A DNA stretch of 64,000 bases from JANFXS01 sp022791155 (GTDB lineage Bacteria; Bacillota; Clostridia; Lachnospirales; Anaerotignaceae), in NCBI GenBank assembly GCA_949743895.1, contig CATJUX010000043.1:1-64000 (forward strand), read 5' to 3'. How positions within the stretch are numbered: the stretch's first letter is position 1; each line of letters begins with the position of its first letter. The notes beneath the pieces were generated by a model. That model had not been told where the DNA came from. It made no database searches and worked only from the letters and a program-made list of their open reading frames with translations. The translations under genes and the position numbers were made by a program. Positions 26,408 to 34,517 of the stretch are shown piece after piece.

Positions 26408-26887
26408 CTATGCAATTGTAAAAAGCTGCATTCCATATTCCACAAGCTCTCCATCCTTGGCGCAAATCTCAACAACCTCGCCATCAAACTCACTCACAAT
26501 TTCGTTCATAACTTTCATGGCCTCTATTATGCAGAGAACATCGCCTTTTTTGACTTTGCTTCCAATGCTGACAAAACTTGGCTTGTCAGGAGCCGGACTG
26601 GCATAAAATGTTCCCACAATGGGCGCTTTAACGGCATTCCCCAATGATATTTCTTTCTCTTTTTCCTCATTTGGCATTTCTTCCCCAACACGCACTGCAT
26701 TTTCAGCATGCTGTTTTTCAACAGGCAAATGAATTTGTTCAACAGTTGAAGCAACGGTTGAAGCTTGCGTGGGTTCAAAACTGTTTTTGCTCATTTTGAC
26801 AAAAGTTCCATTGTTCGAAAGTTCAAAACTTCTAAGCTTTGATGAATCAATTATAGCAATTAATTCCTTTATATCACTAAAGTCCAT
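26408..26887 (-). CDS. accB: acetyl-CoA carboxylase biotin carboxyl carrier protein
   Basis: 159 residues. An N-terminal segment MDFSDIKELIAIIDSSKLRS comes first, then a flexible Thr/Glu/Pro-rich linker (about 45-85). The biotinyl domain at about 86-159 carries the target EAMKVMNEI, whose Lys receives biotin; Val replaces the more common Leu after it. The ATG at 26887 has gggaggg upstream. A longer open frame upstream lies inside the end of fabF. The start is 2 bases from the fabF stop, so the two genes are tightly packed. Confidence 0.95.
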   Translation of the reverse strand: MDFSDIKELIAIIDSSKLRSFELSNNGTFVKMSKNSFEPTQASTVASTVEQIHLPVEKQHAENAVRVGEEMPNEEKEKEISLGNAVKAPIVGTFYASPAPDKPSFVSIGSKVKKGDVLCIIEAMKVMNEIVSEFDGEVVEICAKDGELVEYGMQLFTIA

Positions 26888-26888
26888 A

Positions 26889-28124
26889 TCATCCCTCCCA
26901 TTTCTTAAAGCATAATACGGCGTTGTGCCCGCCAAATCCCAATGAATTGGACAAAACATATTTAAGTTCAGCTTTTCTTCCCACGTTTGGAACATAGTCC
27001 AAATCGCATTCCTCATCAGGCGTTTCATAACCGATTGTAGGCGGTATAAATCCATTTTCCAAAGCACAAACACATGCTATTGCTTCAATTCCGCCGGCGG
27101 CCCCCAGAAGGTGGCCAATCATTGATTTTGTTGAAGAAATTGGCGTTTTATATGCCGCGTCTCCAAGCGCAAGCTTGATTGCCATTGTCTCACTTATGTC
27201 ATTGTGGTGAGTTCCTGTTCCATGAGCATTGATATATGAAACTTCTTCTGGCTTTATTCCCGCTTCATTCAAAGCCATTGTTATGGCCTTTGCCGCTCCG
27301 CTTCCGTCAGGCGAAGGGGCTGTTATATGGTAAGCGTCACATGTTGCTCCATATCCCAAAATCTCGCCATAAATTTTGGCTCCTCTTTTAATGGCATGCT
27401 CCATTTCTTCCAAAATGAGTATGCCGGCTCCGTCTCCCATCACAAATCCGCTTCTGTTTTTGTCAAATGGGCGGCTTGCCTTTTTGGGATCCGGCTCCTG
27501 TGAAAGAGCTGTGAGGTTTGTGAAACCTGCAATTGCTATTCCACTTATTGACGCCTCGCTTCCGCCGGCAAAGCACACGTCAAGATAGCCGTGAATAATG
27601 TTTCTATATGCCTCGCCAATGCAGTTTGTCCCTGTGGCGCAAGCCGTCACAACAGAGGAACAAATTCCTTTGGCTCCAAATTTAATGGCTATATTTCCAG
27701 CGGCCATGTTGCCAATGGTCATTGGTATGAAAAGAGGAGAAACTTTTGAAGGGCCTTTTTCATTTAGTTTGATAACTTGTTCTTCAAGCGTCCAAAGCCC
27801 TCCTATGCCGCTTCCTGCAATCACTCCAAAGCGCTCGCTTTCAACGTCGCCTTCCTTCAAACCACTTTTCTCATATGCTTCGGTTGCCGCCGCAACAGCG
27901 TATATTGAAAACAAGTCATTTCTTTTCAATTCTTTTTTGGGAACATATTTTTCGGCATCAAAGTCCTTCACCTCAGCAGCAACCTTAACTTTGAAGTTTT
28001 CCGTGTCAAACTTTTTAATATAGTCTATTCCACACACGCCTTCGCTTATGCCACGCCAAAAACTTTCAACGTCGTTGCCGACAGGAGTTACAGCGCCCAT
28101 ACCGGTTATAACGCATCTTCTCAT
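26889..28124 (-). CDS. fabF: 3-oxoacyl-ACP synthase II (FabF)
   Basis: 411 residues. A condensing enzyme extending acyl-ACP with malonyl-ACP. The Cys-His-His triad is visible in VVTACATGTNCIGEA, NAHGTGTHHND and KSMIGHLLGAAGG. It starts MRRCVITGMGAVTPVGND with an aggaggt site. It is the only elongation condensing enzyme in the cluster (no fabB), so it would have to elongate both saturated and unsaturated chains if no other exists in the genome. Confidence 0.97.
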   Translation of the reverse strand: MRRCVITGMGAVTPVGNDVESFWRGISEGVCGIDYIKKFDTENFKVKVAAEVKDFDAEKYVPKKELKRNDLFSIYAVAAATEAYEKSGLKEGDVESERFGVIAGSGIGGLWTLEEQVIKLNEKGPSKVSPLFIPMTIGNMAAGNIAIKFGAKGICSSVVTACATGTNCIGEAYRNIIHGYLDVCFAGGSEASISGIAIAGFTNLTALSQEPDPKKASRPFDKNRSGFVMGDGAGILILEEMEHAIKRGAKIYGEILGYGATCDAYHITAPSPDGSGAAKAITMALNEAGIKPEEVSYINAHGTGTHHNDISETMAIKLALGDAAYKTPISSTKSMIGHLLGAAGGIEAIACVCALENGFIPPTIGYETPDEECDLDYVPNVGRKAELKYVLSNSLGFGGHNAVLCFKKWEG

Positions 28125-28135
28125 AAACGTACCTC

Positions 28136-28867
28136 CTAATTCATCACCATGCCGCCGTCAACATTGATAACCTGACCTGTTATATATCTGTTTTCAGCAA
28201 GAAATACGGCTGTTCTTGCCACATCGTCAGGCTCTCCAAAACGCTTAAGCGGAATATTTCTCATCATTTCTTCTTTGACGCTTTCTTTAAGAGAAGAAGT
28301 CATATCAGTTGTTATGAATCCGGGAGCTATTGCATTAACAGTAATCCCCCTTGCGGCCAACTCTCTCGCGGCCGATTTTGTAAGCCCAACTATGCCGGCC
28401 TTTGATGCCGAATAATTTGCCTGACCAATGTTTCCTATGAGCCCAGAAACGGAACTCATGTTTATTATCGTGCCGCTTCTTTGTTTGAGCATTATGTTGG
28501 AAACGGCGCGTATTGTGTTGAAAGCTCCTTTCAAATTTATGTTTATAACAGTGTCAAAGTCTTCCTCGCTCATGCGCATCAAAAGGCCGTCTTTAGTTAT
28601 TCCAGCGTTATTCACAAGCACATCAACGCTTCCAAATTTTTCTTTTGCTGCCTTTATAAGTGCGTCGGCCTCATCAAATTTGCTGACATCTGCCTTGAAA
28701 GGCATGCAGTCAACACCAAATTTTTCAATTTCATCAATTGTTTCTTTGTCTAAATTGCTTCTGTAATTAATAACAATGTTGGCTCCAGCCTCGGCAAATT
28801 TCAGGGCTATGGCTTTCCCAATCCCCTTTGCCGCACCTGTGACAACAACTGTTTTTCCCTTCAGCAT
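28136..28867 (-). CDS. fabG: 3-oxoacyl-ACP reductase FabG
   Basis: 243 residues. A short-chain dehydrogenase that reduces 3-oxoacyl-ACP with NADPH. Cofactor loop TGAAKGIGKAIAL, NNAGITKDGLLMRM, and the catalytic Ser / Tyr / Lys in INMSSVSG and YSASKAG are all present. It ends GQVINVDGGMVMN. ggaggt precedes the ATG. Gap to fabF 11 bases, to fabD 2 bases. Confidence 0.96.
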   Translation of the reverse strand: MLKGKTVVVTGAAKGIGKAIALKFAEAGANIVINYRSNLDKETIDEIEKFGVDCMPFKADVSKFDEADALIKAAKEKFGSVDVLVNNAGITKDGLLMRMSEEDFDTVININLKGAFNTIRAVSNIMLKQRSGTIINMSSVSGLIGNIGQANYSASKAGIVGLTKSAARELAARGITVNAIAPGFITTDMTSSLKESVKEEMMRNIPLKRFGEPDDVARTAVFLAENRYITGQVINVDGGMVMN

Positions 28868-28869
28868 TT

Positions 28870-29802
28870 TTATACCTCCACAGACGCCAATGTTTTCTCA
28901 AGTGATTTCAAATCTTCAACATTAAGTATTTTAACGCCTTTCAAAGTTCTTTTAACAAAACCGCTCAAAGCCTTTCCCGGGCCAATTTCTATAAAAGTGT
29001 CAACACCCATCGCACCAAGGTTTTTGACAGTTTCTTCCCATTTGACAGGGCTCATAACCTGCTTTATAAGAAGTGGTTTAACATCATCAACGCTTTCAAC
29101 AACCCCGCCAGTGACATTTGTCAAAACAGGAATATTAAATTCATTTATTTTGACATTATCAAGTTCAACTGCAAGCTTTTCGGAGGCTGGCTTCAAAAGC
29201 GCCGTGTGGAAAGGCCCGCTCACATTCAACTGCACGGCCATTTTGGCACCATTTTCTTTAAGGATTTGTGCCGCTTTTTCGGCATCTGCGGCATATCCGG
29301 CAATGACTATCTGACCTGGAGCGTTATAATTTGCCGGCGAAACAAAACCTCCTGAAGCAGTGATGTCACTGCAAACCTTTTCAACTTCATCTCTTCCAGC
29401 GCCCAAAATGGCATACATGGCTCCAATGCCTTCATTCACAGCTTCTGTCATAAAGCGCCCTCTTTTTCGAACAAGACACACCGTTTCATCAAAGCCAAAC
29501 GTTCCGGCCGCAACATGCGCTGTATACTCTCCTAAACTAAGGCCCGCCACATAATCGGCCTTTATGCCGTTTTCACTCAAAACACTTAATGCGGCCATGC
29601 TCATTGTTAATATTGCGGGCTGTGTATATTCGGTTTTGTTGAGAAGGCTGCTGTCATTAAAAATTATATCACTTATTTTGAGCCCAAGGGCGTTGTCCGC
29701 CATGTCAAATATATTTTTTGCACACTCAAAATTTTCACACAACTCCCGGCCCATTCCCTCATATTGAGCGCCCTGGCCGCTGAATATAAACGCGGTTTTC
29801 AT
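28870..29802 (-). CDS. fabD: malonyl-CoA:ACP transacylase
   Basis: 310 residues. It loads malonyl groups onto ACP. It has the start FIFSGQGAQYEGMGREL, the nucleophile motif AGLSLGEYTAHV, and the C-terminal active-site His in SGPFHTALLKPASEKL. gagggtg precedes the ATG. It is followed by fabG almost without a gap and preceded by a perfect hairpin in the fabK-fabD spacer. Confidence 0.96.
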   Translation of the reverse strand: MKTAFIFSGQGAQYEGMGRELCENFECAKNIFDMADNALGLKISDIIFNDSSLLNKTEYTQPAILTMSMAALSVLSENGIKADYVAGLSLGEYTAHVAAGTFGFDETVCLVRKRGRFMTEAVNEGIGAMYAILGAGRDEVEKVCSDITASGGFVSPANYNAPGQIVIAGYAADAEKAAQILKENGAKMAVQLNVSGPFHTALLKPASEKLAVELDNVKINEFNIPVLTNVTGGVVESVDDVKPLLIKQVMSPVKWEETVKNLGAMGVDTFIEIGPGKALSGFVKRTLKGVKILNVEDLKSLEKTLASVEV

Positions 29803-29853
29803 TTTTTCACACCCTCAAATGAACATATCTTCAAATTAATCTCTTTCATTTAC

Positions 29854-29881
29854 AATACGGGGTATCATCATACCCCGTATT
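29854..29881 (-). other. perfect intercistronic hairpin between fabK and fabD
   Basis: 12-bp perfect stem aatacggggtat / ataccccgtatt with a 4-base loop. It starts 6 bases beyond the fabK stop codon, without a T-run. It may protect mRNA ends or act as an RNA processing signal. Confidence 0.6.
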
Positions 29882-29887
29882 ATCGCC

Positions 29888-30820
29888 TCATATCTTTATA
29901 TTTCTAAGTATATCCTTATATTCCCCATAAATTTCCTCAATTATATCCAAAGCTGTCTGTTCTTTGTTGACAAGCCCGGCAATTTGCCCTGACATGATGG
30001 AACCAAATTCCATGTCACCGTCTTTGACGGCACGCTTCAGCGCTCCCCTTCCCAATGCTTCAATCTCCTCGCTGGGAACATTTTTCTTTTCAAGCGCTTC
30101 ATATTCTCTTGTCAGCTTGTTTCTGATCACCCTAACCGGGTGACCAACGGAATTCCCTGTTGTTGTTGTGTCAATGTCTTTTGCTTTTATAATTTTGTCT
30201 TTATAATTTTGGTGAATTGTGCATTCTTTGGCAACAAGGAACCTTGTTCCAATTTGAACGCCGCTTGCTCCAAGCATGTATGCCGCCGCCATTCCGCGCC
30301 CGTCAGCAATGCCGCCAGCCGCCACAACAGGTATGTCAAGGGCATCAACAACCTGTGGCACAAGCGCCATTGTTGTGATTTTTCCAACGTGTCCACCCGA
30401 TTCACAGCCTTCAGCAATAACCGCGTCGGCACCGTCTTTGGCCATTCTTTTGGCTATGGCAACGGAGGCCGCCACAGGAACAACTTTGATTCCGGCTTCT
30501 TTGAAAGACTTCATATATTTTCCGGGACTTCCAGCCCCTGTTGTGACAACAGGAACTTTTTCCTCACAAACAACCTGAGCAATTTCATCAACAAACTGGC
30601 TCAAAAGCATTATGTTAACAGCAAATGGCTTGTCTGTGGCTTCCCTTATTTTTTTAATTTCCTCGCGGCACCCTTCACCATCTAAATGGCCAGTTGCCAA
30701 AACCCCAAGTCCTCCAGCGTTTGAAACAGCTGAAACAAGAGAGGAATCCGAGATCCATGCCATAGCACCCTGTATGATTGGATATTTTATATCCAGCAAT
30801 TCGCATATGTCAAAATACAT
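29888..30820 (-). CDS. fabK: enoyl-ACP reductase II (FabK)
   Basis: 310 residues. An FMN-dependent enoyl-ACP reductase of the nitronate monooxygenase fold. It starts with ELLDIKYPIIQGAMAWISD and contains VVTTGAGSPGKYMK, AEGCESGGHVGK with the conserved His, VVAAGGIADGRGMAAAYMLGA and GVQIGTRFLVAKECTIH. It has no cysteine cluster near the C-terminus, unlike the divergent paralogue at 33234. A taggtgg site lies about 9 bases before the ATG. It stands between acpP and fabD as in Streptococcus. Confidence 0.95.
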   Translation of the reverse strand: MYFDICELLDIKYPIIQGAMAWISDSSLVSAVSNAGGLGVLATGHLDGEGCREEIKKIREATDKPFAVNIMLLSQFVDEIAQVVCEEKVPVVTTGAGSPGKYMKSFKEAGIKVVPVAASVAIAKRMAKDGADAVIAEGCESGGHVGKITTMALVPQVVDALDIPVVAAGGIADGRGMAAAYMLGASGVQIGTRFLVAKECTIHQNYKDKIIKAKDIDTTTTGNSVGHPVRVIRNKLTREYEALEKKNVPSEEIEALGRGALKRAVKDGDMEFGSIMSGQIAGLVNKEQTALDIIEEIYGEYKDILRNIKI

Positions 30821-30844
30821 ATCGTTTTTCCACCTAACTGAAAA

Positions 30845-31066
30845 TTATTTTCCCGCTTCAACCAATTTAACAACATCACCAACTGTTTTGATGTCCTCAA
30901 CATTCTCAATTTTGACATCAAATTCATCTTCAATGTCATTGATGATTTGGAAAAGATCAAGTGAATCCGCATCAAGATCATCTTTCACGCTTGTCTCAAG
31001 AGTGATTTCTTCAATGTCTTTTCCTGTCTGCTCTGCAATAATTTCTCTGATTTTTTCAAATTCCAT
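30845..31066 (-). CDS. acpP: acyl carrier protein
   Basis: 73 residues, acidic. It carries the phosphopantetheine attachment site DLDADSLDLFQI, in which the Ser is modified. It starts MEFEKIREIIAEQTGKD; the ATG at 31066 has gggagga upstream. Typical four-helix ACP length. The gene between fabH and fabK follows the standard order. Confidence 0.96.
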   Translation of the reverse strand: MEFEKIREIIAEQTGKDIEEITLETSVKDDLDADSLDLFQIINDIEDEFDVKIENVEDIKTVGDVVKLVEAGK

Positions 31067-31249
31067 TATAATTCCTCCCAAAAAATGATTGTTTTTCTCT
31101 CAACTTTGATACACTCCATGGCAACAATGATCTGCAAAAATTAATTTAACATGCATAATTGCGAATTCATTGAACCGCATCATATTTATGTTTTTTGTGC
31201 AGCCGAACATCAAACAAGAACAAATGAAGCTCATTGATTTTCACATTCA

Positions 31250-32224
31250 TCAAAACTTAATATACATGGAGCCCCATGTCAGTCCGCCGCCAAAGCCACA
31301 CAAAATAATTTTTGTTCCTTCTTTAATCATTCCTTTTTCTGACATTTCATTTAACGCAATTGGAATGCTTGCCGATGAAGTATTACCATAATAATACATA
31401 TTCATATAAAATTTGTCTATTGGAATTTTAACTTTTCTGCTGATGACCTCAACAATGCGGCTGTTTGCCTGATGCGGAAGCACAAAATCGACATCATCTT
31501 TGTCAATTTCTGCTTTTTCCATAAGCTCTTTTATGCAAACGGGAGCTTTTCTTGTGGCAAAGTCAAATATTTCTCTGCCATCCATTTTTATATACACGTC
31601 ATAATTTCTTTCATTGTTGTTAAATATGTTAACAACCGGCGTGTAGCCCGCTGTGAGCGAAAGACCTTTGCTTCCGTCACTTCCCATGACTTCAGCAATG
31701 ATTCCGGTTTTTTCATCGCTTTTTTCAAGAAACACTCCTCCGGCGCCGTCGCCAAAAAGCACACATGTGCTTCTGTCAGTGAAGTTAAGATATTTGCTCA
31801 AAACCTCTGTTCCAATCACAAGTGCATTATTATATACTCCACTTTTGATAAATTTGTCTGCAATTGAAAGAGCAAATATAAACCCACTGCATGCCGCGTT
31901 CACATCAAAGGCAACAGCTTTTGATGCCCCTATTCTGCCCTGAACAAGGCATGCCACACTTGGTGTCACATAATCGGCTGAAACAGTCGCTGTTATAATA
32001 AGTTCAACATCCTCGGGTTTTCTTCCGGCTTTCTTCAAAATGATTTCTGCTGCTTTGATTGCAAGCTGTGAAGCGTTTTCATCAACCGAAAAACGTCTGT
32101 TTTCAATTCCGCTTCTTGAAACAATCCATTCATCGTTTGTGTCTACAAAATTTGACAAATCACTGTTTGTAACATTTTTTGCAGGCAAATATGAGCCTGT
32201 TGACAAAATTTTTGAGAAGTACAT
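31250..32224 (-). CDS. fabH: 3-oxoacyl-ACP synthase III (FabH)
   Basis: 324 residues. It starts fatty acid synthesis by condensing acyl-CoA with malonyl-ACP. Visible are NDEWIVSRSGIENRR, the catalytic Cys in VNAACSGFIFAL, the His in LPHQANSRIVE and the Asn in YYGNTSSASIP, and a GFGGGLTWG C-terminal loop. The ATG at 32224 lies 7 bases after aggag. First biosynthetic gene after fabT, separated from it by about 320 bases. Confidence 0.96.
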   Translation of the reverse strand: MYFSKILSTGSYLPAKNVTNSDLSNFVDTNDEWIVSRSGIENRRFSVDENASQLAIKAAEIILKKAGRKPEDVELIITATVSADYVTPSVACLVQGRIGASKAVAFDVNAACSGFIFALSIADKFIKSGVYNNALVIGTEVLSKYLNFTDRSTCVLFGDGAGGVFLEKSDEKTGIIAEVMGSDGSKGLSLTAGYTPVVNIFNNNERNYDVYIKMDGREIFDFATRKAPVCIKELMEKAEIDKDDVDFVLPHQANSRIVEVISRKVKIPIDKFYMNMYYYGNTSSASIPIALNEMSEKGMIKEGTKIILCGFGGGLTWGSMYIKF

Positions 32225-32543
32225 GGCATTTCTCCTAAACAAAAAATAGTTGATTGTTAGAGTTAATTTTTTTCAGCAGTTGGCAAAAAATGAGTGCAAA
32301 TTGATTTGCAAGCCAAATTTGTTCCTGCTTTTGCGGGACAAAAATGTGAACATTTCAAATCATTTGGCAGTTCACTGTCATTCATAATGAGTGTTGTTTT
32401 CGCAAATGATGAAAAAAACACAAAACCCGCCATTGTCAATTGAGCAGTTCTCATCTAAGCTATACAAGCACTTTTGCCATTGCTAAGCTTTTTTATAACA
32501 ATTCATACCGCAATCCAATAAAAAATGGTTTCATTGATTCAAT
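32225..32543 (-). other. fabT-fabH spacer
   Basis: 319 bases with short hairpins, for example gcaaat-tg-atttgc (32296-32309) and tcctgc-tttt-gcggga (near 32320-32335). No clear terminator or promoter could be fixed, and no gene. Confidence 0.35.
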
Positions 32544-32999
32544 TCAAACATTAAGCAAGTGATAATTTTCTTTGAGGAAACCGCTAAGCCTTTTAAGCGC
32601 CTCAAGCAATATTTCCTCTTGTTCTTCTGAAAAACCTTCTATGCACTTATTCACCATTGTGTGGTGAAAGCTCAAATGCACCCTATATAACAGACGCCCT
32701 TTTTTGGTGAGCCTGATTTTCACAACTCTCCTGTCACTGTCGCTTCTATAGCGCTCAACATAACCTTTTTTAACAAGATTATTCACGGCAACAGTGAGAG
32801 TTCCCACAGTTATTTTGAGGGTTTTGGCCACTTCGCCCATGCTTTTGGGCTCATACATGCCTATGGCCTCAATTGTGTGCACTTCCGTGATTGAAACGTC
32901 ATTAAATCTGCTGTCCTTAAAAGCATTTTCTTCAATTTTTAAAATATCATTATAAATGTCAACAAACAGTTCATTTATTATATTAAGCGTTCCTCTCAC
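32544..32999 (-). CDS. fabT: MarR-family fatty acid synthesis repressor FabT
   Basis: 151 residues. It closely follows streptococcal FabT in pattern, from memory: KDSRFNDVSITEVHTIEAIG, the helix-turn-helix SMGEVAKTLKITVGTLTVAVNNL, the wing VERYRSDSDRRVVKIRLTKKG, and the HLSFHHTMV helix. FabT binds DNA with long-chain acyl-ACP as co-repressor. The start is GTG at 32999: ggggagg lies 6 bases upstream, while the longer open frame reaches into the promoter. Its own promoter contains a near-palindromic FabT-like site, and a perfect one lies before the divergent gene. Confidence 0.9.
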   Translation of the reverse strand: MRGTLNIINELFVDIYNDILKIEENAFKDSRFNDVSITEVHTIEAIGMYEPKSMGEVAKTLKITVGTLTVAVNNLVKKGYVERYRSDSDRRVVKIRLTKKGRLLYRVHLSFHHTMVNKCIEGFSEEQEEILLEALKRLSGFLKENYHLLNV

Positions 33000-33032
33000 T
33001 GGCAGCCTCCCCAAACTAAGTCTGTCAAATAT

Positions 33033-33073
33033 TTTGATAACCAAAGTATAATTTAATTTCCAAAACCAGTCAA
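33033..33073 (-). promoter_or_regulatory. fabT operon promoter with FabT-like operator
   Basis: Minus strand TTGACT (33073-33068), 17-base spacer, TATACT (33050-33045). Starting at the last base of the -10, TTTGGTTATCAAA (33045-33033) differs by one base pair from a perfect palindrome of the FabT type TTTGAT-N-ATCAAA. It would cover the transcription start, as for an autorepressor. Confidence 0.8.
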
Positions 33074-33147
33074 TGGATATTTTATACATAAAAAGCCATT
33101 TTTGCAAGTCTCAAAAAATGCAATATACACAATGTAACTCATAAGCA

Positions 33148-33177
33148 TTGACGATATAGTTAATATTATACTATAAT
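33148..33177 (+). promoter_or_regulatory. promoter of divergent FabK-like gene
   Basis: TTGACG (33148-33153), 18-base spacer, TATAAT (33172-33177). Predicted start near 33184, about 20 bases before the operator. Confidence 0.65.
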
Positions 33178-33203
33178 ATTATATATTTACCCTAAATAAA
33201 TAA

Positions 33204-33216
33204 TTTGATAATCAAA
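33204..33216 (+). promoter_or_regulatory. perfect FabT-like operator
   Basis: TTTGATAATCAAA, a perfect palindrome about a central A, four bases before the aggag ribosome site of the divergent gene. It is the same motif as the site in the fabT promoter. Confidence 0.75.
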
Positions 33217-33233
33217 GTTTAGGAGATGACTAA

Positions 33234-34289
33234 ATGAACTTGAAACCATTGGTAATTGGCGATTTAACTGCTTCTGTGCCTATAATACAAGGCGGAATGG
33301 GAGTTGGAATAAGCCTTTCAAGCCTTGCAGGAGCAGTGGCTGCTGAAGGGGGTATAGGAGTTATATCGGCCGCTCAACCTGGCTATGACGATAAAAATTT
33401 CATTGAAAATTCATTAAAAGCAAATTTGAAGGCTCTTGCACGACACATCAAAAAAGCAAAAGAAATTTCCAAAGGCGGCATAATCGGCGTCAACATAATG
33501 CGTGCTTCAAAAAACTATTCTGACTATGTTGACTGCTGCGTCAAAAGCGGCGCCGATCTCATAATTTCTGGCGCCGGCCTTCCCACAGAGCTTCCGGCGC
33601 TTTTGAAAAACACCGCTGTCAAATTTGCCCCAATTGTTTCATCTTTAAAAGCGGCCAAAGTTCTTTTCAAACTTTGGGACAGGCGATATGAAACAGTTTC
33701 CGATTTTGTTGTCATAGAAGGCCCAAAGGCAGGCGGCCATCTTGGCTTCACTGCTGAAGAAGCCGAAAGCCTCTCTCTTGATGAATATGACAGTGAAGTT
33801 GCCGAAATAGTGAAATATGTTAAAAGTTTCGAAGAAAAATATAAAAGAAAAATCCCTGTTGTATATGGGGGTGGTGTTTTTGATAAACACGACATAGAAC
33901 ATTATATATCCCTTGGCTGCGATGGAGTTCAAATGGGAACCCGCTTTGTTGCCACAGAGGAATGCGATGCCCCTTTTGAATATAAAATGTCATATGTCAA
34001 TTCAAAAAAAGAGGACATTGTGATTGTCAAAAGCCCTGTTGGAATGCCTGGCCGCGCTTTGCACAATGAGTTCATCAAAAAAAGAGAGCGCGAAAACGAA
34101 AAGGTCACAAAATGCTTTGACTGCATGGAAAGATGCAATCCGGCCACAACGCCATATTGCATAAGCATGGCTCTCATAAAGGCTGCCAAAGGAGATATAA
34201 ATGATTCACTGCTTTTTTGCGGCGAAAATGCCTATCGCATCAATAAAATCACAACTGTCAAAGAGCTTATGAAAGAACTCACAACATAA
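33234..34289 (+). CDS. nitronate monooxygenase-family flavoenzyme, FabX-like candidate
   Basis: 351 residues of the FMN-dependent FabK/nitronate monooxygenase fold. It has VPIIQGGMGVGISLSSLAGA, IISGAGLPTELPALLK, EGPKAGGHLGF with the conserved His, VVYGGGVFDKHDIEHYI and GVQMGTRFVATEECDA. Unlike the FabK of the operon, it has a C-terminal cluster Cys294, Cys297, Cys301 and Cys309 (CFDCMERC...YC), which could hold a 4Fe-4S centre. That arrangement and the ending GENAYRINKITTVKELMKEL recall Helicobacter FabX, which makes unsaturated acyl-ACP. Divergent from fabT and behind a FabT-like operator. A second enoyl reductase or a true nitronate monooxygenase are the alternatives. Confidence 0.8.
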   Translation: MNLKPLVIGDLTASVPIIQGGMGVGISLSSLAGAVAAEGGIGVISAAQPGYDDKNFIENSLKANLKALARHIKKAKEISKGGIIGVNIMRASKNYSDYVDCCVKSGADLIISGAGLPTELPALLKNTAVKFAPIVSSLKAAKVLFKLWDRRYETVSDFVVIEGPKAGGHLGFTAEEAESLSLDEYDSEVAEIVKYVKSFEEKYKRKIPVVYGGGVFDKHDIEHYISLGCDGVQMGTRFVATEECDAPFEYKMSYVNSKKEDIVIVKSPVGMPGRALHNEFIKKRERENEKVTKCFDCMERCNPATTPYCISMALIKAAKGDINDSLLFCGENAYRINKITTVKELMKELTT

Positions 34290-34315
34290 AAATTATGAAA
34301 CCAAAACCATAAAAA

Positions 34316-34356
34316 GCCATAAATTTTATACAAACAAAAATTTATGGCCTTTTGTT
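34316..34356 (+). terminator. terminator of FabX-like gene
   Basis: 12-bp stem gccataaatttt / aaaatttatggc with a 9-base loop, then cttttgtttt. It lies 27 bases after the stop codon. Confidence 0.85.
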
Positions 34357-34517
34357 TTGCAAAAAAACCCAGCTTGGCCAGTGGTCAGCGAATTTATATC
34401 TTGCACACACTTTGGGTTCGCGCCATTTTCCATTTTTTCACACAAAAAACATGCAAATCAATTCTTTTGCTGAACAAACTTCACTTTAGGCGTATATTTT
34501 TTATATTTATAAACTTC

